DNA from: Spirochaetales bacterium
GTDB lineage: Bacteria; Spirochaetota; JAAYUW01
Direction: 5' to 3'
Assembly: GCA_012797605.1 (NCBI GenBank)
Contig: JAAZOT010000056.1
Coordinates: forward strand, 1 to 53,861
Length of the DNA stretch: 53,861 bases
Part shown: piece by piece, positions 1 through 9,983 of the stretch
How the letters are laid out: the number at the start of each line of letters is the position of its first letter
Numbering within the stretch: the stretch's first letter is position 1
The notes under the pieces: generated by a model
The model's database searches: none
What the model was told of the DNA's origin: nothing
What the model saw: the letters and a program-made list of their open reading frames with translations, nothing else
Made by a program: the position numbers and the translations under genes

Positions 1-470
1 GATATAAATGCACAAGCAACTGCAACCTTCTGTTGCATTCCTTTTGAAAATTCTCTTACCTGTTTATTTTTCACTTCTTTTAAGTCTAATGTTTCCAAAA
101 AATACTCTATATCTGTTTTTATATCTTTATATGATAAACCTTTTAAACCAGCAAAATATATCATATTTTCAACTGGGGTAAGTCTCCAATATATGTTTCT
201 CGCCCCTTCTAAAACCGCTCCTATTCTTTGTTTTACTTGATTTGAATGTTTTTTGTTATCCAAGCCGTCCACAAAAATTTTTCCAGAATCATAATCGATA
301 ATAGTGGCAATTGATTTAACAGTTGTGGTTTTACCAGAACCATTTGGACCCAAAATCCCAAATATTTCTCCACTTACTCCCTCAAAAGATATATTATCAA
401 CGGCTTTGATTTGTTTATTCCTCCCTCTGTAAGTTTTACAAAGGTTTTCGACTTTTACGACTGGTCCCAT
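1..470 (-). CDS. ABC transporter ATP-binding protein (partial, C-terminus beyond left edge)
   Basis: Manual minus-strand translation MGPVVKVENLCKTYRGRNKQIKAVDNISFEGVSGEIFGILGPNGSGKTTTVKSIATII...; Walker A GPNGSGKTT, signature-like EFSKGMQQK. Not in ORF track because truncated. Confidence 0.9.
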   Translation of the reverse strand, partial: MGPVVKVENLCKTYRGRNKQIKAVDNISFEGVSGEIFGILGPNGSGKTTTVKSIATIIDYDSGKIFVDGLDNKKHSNQVKQRIGAVLEGARNIYWRLTPVENMIYFAGLKGLSYKDIKTDIEYFLETLDLKEVKNKQVREFSKGMQQKVAVACAFI

Positions 471-648
471 ACAAATTCTCCTAATATTTACAAAAACGAC
501 TTTTACTTTATAAAAATAAACTTGTTTATAAAATATACTAACAAAGATATATTGCAATTTTATTTTAAATATCTATTAGGTTTCATTTGACTATTTTTTT
601 AGTTTTAATTAAATTAATTTTATATTTTTTCAAGGAAAAGGAGTTAAA

Positions 649-1257
649 ATGAAAAACAGAAAATTAACTTTAGTTTTTACTATTATTCTTACTTTAATAA
701 TTTTTATTTTGTCTTTATCTTGTGCGAAAAATAAAGACTCTAGCAATAACAATGATATGGAATTAAATGCTGACTTAAACATAAATACAACAAGCACTAG
801 TGCAATTACCGATGATAAAAAGATAACGAATAATAATGATAAAATAAATTGGGATGATTATGACAAATTACAAAATGTATCATCTAATAATGATAAATCT
901 TTTATGATATTTTTTTATGCTGACTGGTGCCCATATTGTAAGAAGATGGAAGAAACAACATTCACTGACAAAGAGGTAATTGAATTATTGAATAATAATT
1001 TTGTTTCATTGAAAATAAATAGTGAATCAAAGCAGATACTTTCAAAAACAAATAAAAATATTACAGGCATTTCTCTTGCTCAAAAATATCAAATAACTGG
1101 ACTACCAACAGTGGTTTTTCTGGATAAAAAAGGAGTAGCTTTAACTGCTGTTCCAGGTTATCTTTCTACAGATTTATTCATAATAATACTAAAATATATT
1201 TATACTGAAAGTTATAAGAATGAAAGTTTTGAATCTTTTCGAGCAAAGCAAAAGTAG
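649..1257 (+). CDS. Thioredoxin-fold lipoprotein (DsbD C-terminal-like)
   Basis: Lipobox LSLSC after hydrophobic leader; YADWCPYCKKME CXXC motif; cis-Pro TGLPTVVFLD. Confidence 0.85.
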   Translation: MKNRKLTLVFTIILTLIIFILSLSCAKNKDSSNNNDMELNADLNINTTSTSAITDDKKITNNNDKINWDDYDKLQNVSSNNDKSFMIFFYADWCPYCKKMEETTFTDKEVIELLNNNFVSLKINSESKQILSKTNKNITGISLAQKYQITGLPTVVFLDKKGVALTAVPGYLSTDLFIIILKYIYTESYKNESFESFRAKQK

Positions 1258-1277
1258 TTAAATACCTAGGAGGATTT

Positions 1278-1970
1278 ATGTCTTTAAGCTCGATATTTAC
1301 AGCAATTTTAGCTGCTATTTTTTCAATACTTTCTCCATGCATACTTCCAATTTTGCCTGTTTATTTTTCTACTATTTCAGGTTTTAGTAGTGAAGATTAT
1401 AAACTTTTAAAAGATGATAAAGAAAGGAAGAAAAAATTATTAAAAAACACTTTGATAGGAACGATTTTCTTCATTTTAGGTTTTTCAATAGTATTTATCC
1501 TTTTAGGATCAATATTAATTGGTATAAGTCAAACCTTGAAAGCCAATAGAATTATCTTACAAAAAATTTCTGCAATTATCATTTTTTTATTTGGTTTTTT
1601 TATATTATTACAAGATAAAATACCATTTTTTTCTAGGGAATTCAGACCAATTCAGAACTTAAAAATCAAAAAAGGAAATATTCTCTCTTCATTTTTGCTT
1701 GGTTTTTCTCTATCTTTTGGTTGGACTCCATGTGTTTCACCCTTTTTAGGCACAGTGCTTTTTACGGCATCAATAAAAGAGACTGCTTTACAAGGTTTTA
1801 TGCTTTTAATTATCTATAGTTTGACTTTACTTATTTTATTTATGATTATTGGTTTAGTATTTGCTTTTTCTCTTGAAAAATTCAAGTTATTATCCAAAAA
1901 GACTAGTTTACTTAAAATAATTAGTGGGATATTATTAATAATAGTAGCAGTTTTTTTCTTTGTTGGATAA
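1278..1970 (+). CDS. CcdA/DsbD-type transmembrane thiol-disulfide transporter
   Basis: Six hydrophobic segments, paired cysteine motifs LSPCILPILPVY and GWTPCVSPFLG. Confidence 0.85.
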   Translation: MSLSSIFTAILAAIFSILSPCILPILPVYFSTISGFSSEDYKLLKDDKERKKKLLKNTLIGTIFFILGFSIVFILLGSILIGISQTLKANRIILQKISAIIIFLFGFFILLQDKIPFFSREFRPIQNLKIKKGNILSSFLLGFSLSFGWTPCVSPFLGTVLFTASIKETALQGFMLLIIYSLTLLILFMIIGLVFAFSLEKFKLLSKKTSLLKIISGILLIIVAVFFFVG

Positions 1971-2007
1971 TTTTATCATTTAAAAAAATGAATTTTAATA
2001 TTTTATC

Positions 2008-2053
2008 TGCAATAAAAAGGCATCCATTTCACAATGGATGCCTTTTTATTGCA
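2008..2053. terminator. Perfect 21-bp inverted repeat with 4-nt loop, likely bidirectional terminator between ccdA-like gene and tRNA-Leu
   Basis: TGCAATAAAAAGGCATCCATT-TCAC-AATGGATGCCTTTTTATTGCA; T-run on each strand after the GC core. Confidence 0.85.
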
Positions 2054-2133
2054 GCAGGCGAGAGTTGAACTCGCACAGGTTTGCACCCGCTAGCCCCTCA
2101 AGCTAGTGTGTCTGCCAGTTCCACCACTGCTGC
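2050..2133 (-). tRNA. tRNA-Leu (anticodon GAG)
   Basis: GCAGCAG...CTGCTGC acceptor, CTAGC-TTGAGGG-GCTAG anticodon arm, GTTCAACTC T-loop, long variable arm; CCA not encoded. Confidence 0.93.
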
Positions 2134-2143
2134 GTCAAAAAAA

Positions 2144-2171
2144 AAAATAAAATAATGATAAAAAATGTCAA
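2144..2171 (-). promoter_or_regulatory. Promoter for tRNA-Leu
   Basis: Minus strand TTGACA (2171..2166), 16-nt spacer, TATTTT (2149..2144), about 10 nt before tRNA 5' end. Confidence 0.55.
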
Positions 2172-2216
2172 TAGTTTTATTTGATTTTTGTTAAAATGGT
2201 GTTTTAGTTTTATTCA

Positions 2217-5200
2217 ATGAACCTCATTAACAAAAGATTTATAATAATTGAAAAGAAAAAGGATTTTAATTCCTTTTCATTGTACCTTGCCAAAGATAAT
2301 AAAAATAATCAACTTCATTATATTATATTTCAGATTCAAAACAATTTACTTATTAATAATTTTAATTTATTTATTGAATTTATCATTGAACAAAAGAAGA
2401 GTTTGAATCCAGCGATAATCTATCCAATAGACATTTTTCAAGTTGATATTATCGATGATGTCGCCATTAATTCTCCTACTTTTTTACTACTTTACCCCTA
2501 TGAAGATAGAATATTATTAGAAGAATATATAGAAAAAAAAGTTAACAATAAGGATGAGATTTTTAATAATATAATTAAAATAAATAAATGGATTGAAAAT
2601 TCGGATGATGGGAAATTTGGCTTAAAAAATTGTCTAATTTTAATAGATCCTGTTTCTAAACCTTATCTACTTCCAATTTTCCCATTAAATATAGATAGCA
2701 ATAATTTCAAGAAAGTAATTGAAGTTGAAATTCCTGATAAAAATATTAGTCTTTCTGAAGAGTTAAATTTTGAATTAATATTTTCTTATTTTGATAATTC
2801 AAATTCTGTTTCAAATTATCTATTCAACATAGCTCAATGGATTTTCAATAACAAATTAAATATTTTTGAAGAAAATTTTTGCTATCCCTCTTACGAAAAA
2901 CCTTCTATTTATAATTTTATCAACTTCCCTCCTTCTTTTTTAGGTTATTGTGAAGATTATCTTTCAATAATTCAAAAAAAAGGATTTTTCAACTTTTTAA
3001 GCTTGAATGCAAGTCCTGATAAATACTCATTATTCTATGATATTGTAGATAAAATAATTGATAAGTATCTCAATGAAATTCAATTTTTACAGTTAAAACC
3101 AGAATTACTATCTAATGATATTTCAAGAATTAAGCATTCCATAGTTGAATGCTTTTATTTACTTTCAATGGATAGACCTCTAATTATTCAAATAAATAAT
3201 TTCAATGTTGCTGATAATGAAAGCTTAAAATTGATTAATTCACTAATTGAAATAAAGAATTTACATTATCCTATTATTTTTATTGTCTTTAATTATAAAG
3301 ATGGGAATCAATTTGATTGCAAGATAGAGTCGATTGATTTTTCAACAGAATTAGAACTTCAAAATTTAATAAAAAACTTAATTATAAATTCCTATAGTAG
3401 ACTTTTATACCTTGGAAAAGACGATGTTGAGTTTCTGAATACTTTAGAATACAATGTTTTAATATCACTCATAGCTACAAATCCATTTAATATTTCTTGT
3501 ATCGACAAATCTAAGGTACTATTAAAACAGGATTTTATAAGAAAATCGGTTCAAAATGAAATAGATATTTTAGTATCTTCTATTTTAGAAAATGATAAAA
3601 ATAAGGAATTTTTTTTATACTTTTTATTTTTTGAAAAACCGACTGAAATTAAATATTTCAAAGAAATTTTTAGTGAAGAAATTTTTAATATAGTAAATAA
3701 ATTTTTGAAAAATAAACTATTGTTTATTGATGAAAAAAACAGGATAAACTCAAATTTAATCTCAACCATGAGGTTGATTTTCCAGCATCTATTGAAAATC
3801 AAATTTGAAAGAAAGACAATAATCGAAAAAATATCATTTATCTATTTGAAGTATATAGATGACTTGAATAGGAATGAAGTATTTTTATGCTTTAAATATC
3901 TATGTGAATTAAAAAAATATTCTGATGCGGCGAAACTAATAGATTTTAAGATACTTCTACCTTTAAGTTCAGAAAAAAAAGCAATCAAAAACCTATTTTT
4001 TAGTTTTTTGCAAAATCAATTTAATTATGGTAAAACTATTGATTCAATCGAAGATATATACTCAAGATTAATATTTAAGCTCTTTTACCATAAACTTAAA
4101 TATCTTGATAATGATAAAAAACTTGAGAGTTTAGTATATGAACTTGTTGAAATCTCCTCTAAACATAAGTTTCATTATAGATTCGTATTGGAAAAAATAT
4201 TGTATTATATAAATATCCATAACACTGAAAAAATCGAAAAAGATATAAATTTACTTCAGAATAATTTTTTAAATTTACCAGAACATTTAAAAAAATTATT
4301 TTTATACGCAAGGGCAGAAGATTATTTTTCAAGATATGACCATAAAAATTCAATACAAACAGCAAAAGAAGCTATTAAAATTTTGGATCTAGATAGAAAT
4401 TTCGACAAATCTCTTTTCCTTCCAATCATGCACAGAATGGTAAATTCTATCATATATAGTTCAAGCTATAAAAAAGCAAATTCATACTTAAAGTATTTTC
4501 TTAGAAAAGCATTGGAATATAAAGATATAAAATATATTTTCTATGCCTATAACAATTTAGGAGTTGTAAACTATAGAAATAAAGAATTTGAAAAGGCAAG
4601 AAATTTCATGATCAATGCATCCCTTTATGCACAACAGCTCAAGGATAAGACATTGATGTTTGTGAGTTACAATAACTTAAATCTATTTGAAATGGATAAA
4701 CAGCTTAGAATAAGAAGAAGTAAGAAGATGCTTGATCTTGCTCCTTTCTTAACAGAAAAAACCTATCTTATACTTTCATTTTGCAATATATTTTTATATC
4801 TACTTGAAGAAGGTAATTTCCAAGAGATTTTTAATATTATATTAAAGTATAAATCTGAAATCTTTCAAAGGTTTGAAAATTATTCTCAATTTACCATTAG
4901 AAGGTTTTTACATCTTTATACTATACTTCTTTTTCCATTTTATATTTTTGAGAAAAAGGAATACCTAAAAATATTCTATGAAAACCTTATTAAAATAGAA
5001 AATAAAATTGAAAATTTAGATGAAAAATCTGAGTTAAGATATATTTACAAAATACTTAGACCTCTTATGTACTTCTTAATTTGCCAGCAAAATTTGCAAG
5101 AAAAAGAAGCAATAAAAGTAAAAAATGAATTGAAGGAAATTTTCATCAATTATAGCAGTGATAAAGATAAGATTACAAATACCGAGTTTTTTGCAACTTT

Positions 5201-6629
5201 ACTTGGTATTTACGGAATATTATTATTCAATGATGATGAATTTTTAAATTTATTAAAAACTATTGTTGATAAATTTGGAAATGATCCAAAAGTCTGCAAT
5301 ATAGATTTAAGTATATATTACAGGATACGCGTAAATAAAATATTTACCGATTCAGTTGTTATAAGATATTTAGAAAAATACTTCAAATTACATGATGTCG
5401 ATCCATGGAGTTCAAGCGGTATTTACTTCAAAAGTTATATATTTTTATTCTACCTTAAATTACTTAAGAATACTAAAAATATTGAAAAATTAAAACTATA
5501 TTTAAAGATTTTTAAAAAGTATTTCCAGCCATTTTTCGAATTTATAGATTCCAATCTCCTTTTTTTCCCTAATCTAGAAAAAGAGTTTTCAGATATTGTA
5601 AATTTAGCGAAAAAGATAGATAACAATAAAGCAAAAGAAAATCTAAAAAGTTACGGGATCTCATCAATAAACTTCATAAAATTACCTAAAGATGAATACG
5701 ATAAAGATTATTATAAAAATCTATTATATGAGTTTGCTGAAAAATTCAATTTTGATAGAGCTATGCTTTATCTTTATGAAAACAAAGAGATGAAACTTAA
5801 GGAAAAGATATGTATGCAATCAGTATTATACTTTGATTCGGAACCTCCTTTTAATTTTTCTGAAGGTGATATTACAGCACCAAGAGAGCCAATATATAAA
5901 AAATTAAAAAATAGCGATATTGCTGAAATACTTTATTTACCAATATATTTTGTCAATGCTATTCCTAGAATTATACTATATGAAAGGCACGATAAAAAGT
6001 ATTTGCAACATTTTCTATTAAGAGGATATATTTATTTTGATTCTAAAATACCTAAAAATAGAACGATTCAATATCAGACTCTTCAATTTTGTAGCCTTTA
6101 TCTATCTGAACTTTTTGAAAGGACGCAACTAGAAAAAGTCTATATGCATGATTATTTGACTAGAGTCTTGACAAGGGAAAATTTCTTTAAAAAATGTGTT
6201 TCCTTAATAAATTTAAATAGACAATCTATTGTTCTTGCTTTTTTGATGATAGATATAGATAATTTCAAACATATCAATGATACATTTGGACATCAAAAAG
6301 GAGATATAGTCCTTTCAAAAATCGCTCAAACAATAAAAACATCTTTAAGGACTATTGATATTATTGGCAGGTATGGTGGTGAAGAATTTACTGTTTGTCT
6401 ACCAGACACTTCTTCAGATAATGCTTATATTATAGCAGAAAGGATAAGAATAAATATTGAAAATTCAAACTTTCTTTTAAATGGAACAAAAATAACTGTA
6501 AGTATCGGAATTAGCCTTTTTCCACAGGATGGGATTTTCATTGAGCAGATTATAAATAAAGCAGATAAGGCAATGTATCGTGCTAAAAATAAAGGAAAGA
6601 ACAGAACTGAAATATATAATGTTGAATAA
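2217..6629 (+). CDS. Giant diguanylate cyclase: degenerate kinase/AAA-like N-terminus, helical TPR-like repeats, GAF-like region, C-terminal GGDEF
   Basis: C-terminal DIDNFKHINDTFGHQKGD and RYGGEEF with RxxD I-site (RTID); TPR-like repeats mid-protein (YAYNNLGVVNYRNKEFEKARNFM). Confidence 0.85.
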   Translation: MNLINKRFIIIEKKKDFNSFSLYLAKDNKNNQLHYIIFQIQNNLLINNFNLFIEFIIEQKKSLNPAIIYPIDIFQVDIIDDVAINSPTFLLLYPYEDRILLEEYIEKKVNNKDEIFNNIIKINKWIENSDDGKFGLKNCLILIDPVSKPYLLPIFPLNIDSNNFKKVIEVEIPDKNISLSEELNFELIFSYFDNSNSVSNYLFNIAQWIFNNKLNIFEENFCYPSYEKPSIYNFINFPPSFLGYCEDYLSIIQKKGFFNFLSLNASPDKYSLFYDIVDKIIDKYLNEIQFLQLKPELLSNDISRIKHSIVECFYLLSMDRPLIIQINNFNVADNESLKLINSLIEIKNLHYPIIFIVFNYKDGNQFDCKIESIDFSTELELQNLIKNLIINSYSRLLYLGKDDVEFLNTLEYNVLISLIATNPFNISCIDKSKVLLKQDFIRKSVQNEIDILVSSILENDKNKEFFLYFLFFEKPTEIKYFKEIFSEEIFNIVNKFLKNKLLFIDEKNRINSNLISTMRLIFQHLLKIKFERKTIIEKISFIYLKYIDDLNRNEVFLCFKYLCELKKYSDAAKLIDFKILLPLSSEKKAIKNLFFSFLQNQFNYGKTIDSIEDIYSRLIFKLFYHKLKYLDNDKKLESLVYELVEISSKHKFHYRFVLEKILYYINIHNTEKIEKDINLLQNNFLNLPEHLKKLFLYARAEDYFSRYDHKNSIQTAKEAIKILDLDRNFDKSLFLPIMHRMVNSIIYSSSYKKANSYLKYFLRKALEYKDIKYIFYAYNNLGVVNYRNKEFEKARNFMINASLYAQQLKDKTLMFVSYNNLNLFEMDKQLRIRRSKKMLDLAPFLTEKTYLILSFCNIFLYLLEEGNFQEIFNIILKYKSEIFQRFENYSQFTIRRFLHLYTILLFPFYIFEKKEYLKIFYENLIKIENKIENLDEKSELRYIYKILRPLMYFLICQQNLQEKEAIKVKNELKEIFINYSSDKDKITNTEFFATLLGIYGILLFNDDEFLNLLKTIVDKFGNDPKVCNIDLSIYYRIRVNKIFTDSVVIRYLEKYFKLHDVDPWSSSGIYFKSYIFLFYLKLLKNTKNIEKLKLYLKIFKKYFQPFFEFIDSNLLFFPNLEKEFSDIVNLAKKIDNNKAKENLKSYGISSINFIKLPKDEYDKDYYKNLLYEFAEKFNFDRAMLYLYENKEMKLKEKICMQSVLYFDSEPPFNFSEGDITAPREPIYKKLKNSDIAEILYLPIYFVNAIPRIILYERHDKKYLQHFLLRGYIYFDSKIPKNRTIQYQTLQFCSLYLSELFERTQLEKVYMHDYLTRVLTRENFFKKCVSLINLNRQSIVLAFLMIDIDNFKHINDTFGHQKGDIVLSKIAQTIKTSLRTIDIIGRYGGEEFTVCLPDTSSDNAYIIAERIRINIENSNFLLNGTKITVSIGISLFPQDGIFIEQIINKADKAMYRAKNKGKNRTEIYNVE

Positions 6630-6637
6630 AATAAAAT

Positions 6638-6709
6638 TAGCCCATAGCGGAATCGAACCGCTATTACAGCCTTGAGAGGGCTGCGTCCTAACCGTTAGAC
6701 GAATGGGCC
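6638..6709 (-). tRNA. tRNA-Glu (anticodon CTC)
   Basis: GGCCCAT/ATGGGCT acceptor, GCAGCC-CTCTCAA-GGCTG anticodon arm, GGTTCGATTCC T arm. Confidence 0.9.
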
Positions 6710-6761
6710 ACTTATGATAGGTCTTAGATACAAGGACTTAGAAATTTATTAACATAATAAT

Positions 6762-8036
6762 TCAAAATTTCAACCAACTTCTTATATCTTTAAATGTAAA
6801 CTTACGTCCACTCATAAGAAGTCCAATTGGAAATACTTTTGAAGCAATTATCATAAATAGAGCTATAGTAATAAGAAGTAATAATATAGATATAATTATC
6901 TCGATAAATGAAGGGGTTGAAACAACGACTCTTATAAACATAACTATTGGTGAAGTCATAGGAAATAATGACATAAACTTTACAAATGTGGAATCAGAAT
7001 TCATAACAATTGGTGAAATCATGACTATTGGTATCATAAGAAAGATTATTAAAGGCCATGAGAGTTGTCCAAGATTTTGTTCATCATCTGAGGCTGAACC
7101 TATAATGGCAAATCCAGCAGAATAAAGGAAAAATCCTAGGATAAAATATACTATAAGATAAATAAAGTATTCAGTTTTTATTGTAAAAGGAAGATTTAAA
7201 TTAAGTATTGGTCCAAGATATTTGAAAAATATTATCCCCATTACAGCCCAAACAGTATATTGTAAAAGTGCAGCAAAAGCTTGACCTAAGATTTTTCCAT
7301 ATAGAAATTCTATAGGTCTAGCTGAAGACAAGAGTACTTCGACTGTTTTAGATGTTTTTTCTGTCAAAACAGACCTGCCAATTGACTGCCCATATAAAAG
7401 TGTAGTCATATATAAAATCATTCCAAACCCCAAGCAAGTCATTAATAGTGCAAAGAAATCTTGATTTTCTTTTCCAGCCTTTGTAAGTTGCTTAACTTCT
7501 AGTTCTGGTTGAACAAAGGCAGAACTAACAAGTTCGGGATTTAATCCCTGAGAAATAAGATTATAGGAGACAAGAAATTGTTTTAATGTGACCTCAATAA
7601 TCCCTAGATTTTTATAATCAGCTATTTTATTTACGACAAAGGTTGCCTTTTTTGACTGATAAAAATCTGGATCAATATAAAGGTAACCAGTTATCACCTT
7701 TTTCGAAACAGCCAGATCTAGTAATTTTATTATGTCTTCTTCTTTTTCTATAATGGTATCTTTTGCAATAAATTCCTTTTGAATTAAGATATTTTTTACT
7801 TGTTCAATATCAAAAATTTGCATCATATTTTGTAAAGCTTTTCCTAAATTTTCTTCAATATTTTTATCCATACAGAATATTGAAATTGATATAGTTTCAG
7901 AAATATTCATAGTTAAAATGGAAGGTAAGACTGTAACACCTAAGATTAAAAAAGGACCTACTAATGTCAATATCAAAAAAGTTTTGTTTAATGCAAAAAC
8001 CTTAAACTCATGGTTAAATATTGTTTTTATCTTCAT
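6762..8036 (-). CDS. ABC-2 type transporter permease (NatB-like)
   Basis: N-terminal TM, large extracytoplasmic loop, C-terminal TM cluster, LTEKTSKTVEVLLSSARPIEFLYGKILGQ motif. Confidence 0.88.
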   Translation of the reverse strand: MKIKTIFNHEFKVFALNKTFLILTLVGPFLILGVTVLPSILTMNISETISISIFCMDKNIEENLGKALQNMMQIFDIEQVKNILIQKEFIAKDTIIEKEEDIIKLLDLAVSKKVITGYLYIDPDFYQSKKATFVVNKIADYKNLGIIEVTLKQFLVSYNLISQGLNPELVSSAFVQPELEVKQLTKAGKENQDFFALLMTCLGFGMILYMTTLLYGQSIGRSVLTEKTSKTVEVLLSSARPIEFLYGKILGQAFAALLQYTVWAVMGIIFFKYLGPILNLNLPFTIKTEYFIYLIVYFILGFFLYSAGFAIIGSASDDEQNLGQLSWPLIIFLMIPIVMISPIVMNSDSTFVKFMSLFPMTSPIVMFIRVVVSTPSFIEIIISILLLLITIALFMIIASKVFPIGLLMSGRKFTFKDIRSWLKF

Positions 8037-8943
8037 ATTCTACCTCTTCATTATAAATTTCCTTAACGACTTTTACAAAAATTGAGTGGAGTGAAGGCTG
8101 AATAACTTCAAATTTATTAATTTTGACATCTGACTTTACCAAAAAAGAAAGACAATCTTGAGAGGACACACCATTAATAAGTTCAATCTCAGCCCATTTA
8201 GGATAGTTTTGTACATTTTTGGCTATTGATTTTAAATCTGGTAAAATCCCTTCAAATGATATTGAAATAGAGTTTTTCCCAAATCTTGATTTTATAGATT
8301 CTATAGTACCCCCAAGGACTTCTATTCCATGATTTATCAATGATATATTATCACATATCCTTTCTGCTTGCTCCATGTTGTGGGTTGAAAACATAATGAC
8401 TTTCCCTTGATTCTTTAACTCGAGTAAAAAATCTCTAAGCTCATCGATAGATACAGGATCCAACCCTGAAAAAGGCTCGTCAAGGAAAATGTAATCTGGT
8501 TCATGCAAAACAGTTGAGATAAATTGAATTTTTTGAGCCATACCTTTTGAAAGAGTTTCAATCTTTTTATTTTTATATTCTATAAGATTGAATCTTTCCA
8601 ACAATTCACACATTCTATTATATATCTGTTTTTTCTTTTTACCTTTTAATTCTGCAAGGTAAATCAAAACATCTTCACATATTTGTTTTCTATATAAACC
8701 TCTTTCTTCTGGAAGATAACCTATTCTATTTAAAGTACTATAGTTTAACTTCTCACCAGAAAAAAGGATCTGACCAGAATCTGGTAATAGTATCCCCATT
8801 ATCATCCTTATAGTAGTGGATTTTCCAGCTCCATTTGGTCCTATTATTCCATAGATCTTCCCGCTTTCAGTTTTGAAAGAAAAATCCTTGACAGCTTGAA
8901 CCTGTCCATAACTTTTGTAAAGATTTCTTGCTTCAATTTCCAT
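8014..8943 (-). CDS. ABC transporter ATP-binding protein (NatA-like)
   Basis: Walker A GPNGAGKST, LSKGMAQKIQ signature, Walker B YIFLDEPFSGLDP; overlaps permease gene by 23 nt. Confidence 0.95.
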   Translation of the reverse strand: MEIEARNLYKSYGQVQAVKDFSFKTESGKIYGIIGPNGAGKSTTIRMIMGILLPDSGQILFSGEKLNYSTLNRIGYLPEERGLYRKQICEDVLIYLAELKGKKKKQIYNRMCELLERFNLIEYKNKKIETLSKGMAQKIQFISTVLHEPDYIFLDEPFSGLDPVSIDELRDFLLELKNQGKVIMFSTHNMEQAERICDNISLINHGIEVLGGTIESIKSRFGKNSISISFEGILPDLKSIAKNVQNYPKWAEIELINGVSSQDCLSFLVKSDVKINKFEVIQPSLHSIFVKVVKEIYNEEVEYEDKNNI

Positions 8944-8968
8944 TTAACCTCCTTTTTGCTTTTATCTT

Positions 8969-9958
8969 TTAGCTAAAAATTTGTAGCATCTTATCAAGAC
9001 TTATAAATTCAAATTGATAAGTTTTATCATATTCTTTTATCTTTTCATATACATATCTATTTATTTTATATGAAAAGTCAATTTTATCTGCGAGATTTAC
9101 TAAATATCCACCTATAAACTCATATTCTGTGCTTTCTTTTTTTTCTATAGATTGTAAAGTTGAGTTTTTCCCTCTTGGTAAATTATGGTAAAGAATCTGC
9201 TCTGTTTCATTTAGTTTTTCTTTTAATAAAATTTTTTTCATAAGGCTAATTAAGGTTTCAGGATCTAAAGAAGGTAATGCTTCGGATTTAATATTTAACC
9301 TTTCAAGCAAGATTTTTGTTTCTTCAAGATATTCAATAAAGATACTAAAAGTCTTAAAATCATACTTTATACTTTCTTCAAAAAATTGAAATAATGAAAA
9401 TCCTAAAATTGATAAAAAACCATTTATTGTATTAAGCCAAAGCTTTCGATATCTATAAGCATCAATATCTTTGGCGAAAGTAAGGGGAAGATTCTTGATT
9501 CTATTTTTCAAGTAAATTTCAAGTTTTTCGTCTAAAATCAGTCCGCCTTTAGAACCTAAAACGACTTTTGTATCCCGCTTAAAAGCGTTGTACATAATAA
9601 CACCATAGAAAGTATTAAAACCTTTAAAATAAGATTCATAACCCATTCCATTCATTAGGCAAATGACTATTGGATTATGTTTTTTAATTTTTGAAAAAGT
9701 TAAAGACACCTTGTCTAAATAGTTACTTTTGGTAGTTATAAAGACAATATCTATTGGTTCATTATCATATTCAAAAACAACATTAGGGTAGATTTTTATT
9801 TTATCTTTTAAGTTCTCTATTACATCTAATTCTATATCATAGATCTTTTTTGGAGTTTTAGTCGACCTTAAAGCATATATTTTATCATCTTTTTCTAGAT
9901 TTAAGCAAGATGAAAGAACTGTCCCAACAGCACCAAGCCCCACTATTAAATAATTCAT
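8969..9958 (-). CDS. 2-dehydropantoate 2-reductase-like (ApbA/PanE family) protein
   Basis: MNYLIVGLGAVGTVLSSCL Rossmann start; ORF track begins at 9991 but Met12 at 9958 fits the fold. Confidence 0.75.
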   Translation of the reverse strand: MNYLIVGLGAVGTVLSSCLNLEKDDKIYALRSTKTPKKIYDIELDVIENLKDKIKIYPNVVFEYDNEPIDIVFITTKSNYLDKVSLTFSKIKKHNPIVICLMNGMGYESYFKGFNTFYGVIMYNAFKRDTKVVLGSKGGLILDEKLEIYLKNRIKNLPLTFAKDIDAYRYRKLWLNTINGFLSILGFSLFQFFEESIKYDFKTFSIFIEYLEETKILLERLNIKSEALPSLDPETLISLMKKILLKEKLNETEQILYHNLPRGKNSTLQSIEKKESTEYEFIGGYLVNLADKIDFSYKINRYVYEKIKEYDKTYQFEFISLDKMLQIFS

Positions 9959-9983
9959 AAAATTCTGCCCTTTTTTATTTTTT

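Noticed and set aside
2137-2147. A11 homopolymer between the tRNA-Leu -10 and the tRNA 5' end as a phase-variation site
   Set aside because: Lies downstream of the -10 near the start site of a tRNA; length changes would mostly alter the processed leader, and A/T runs are common here.
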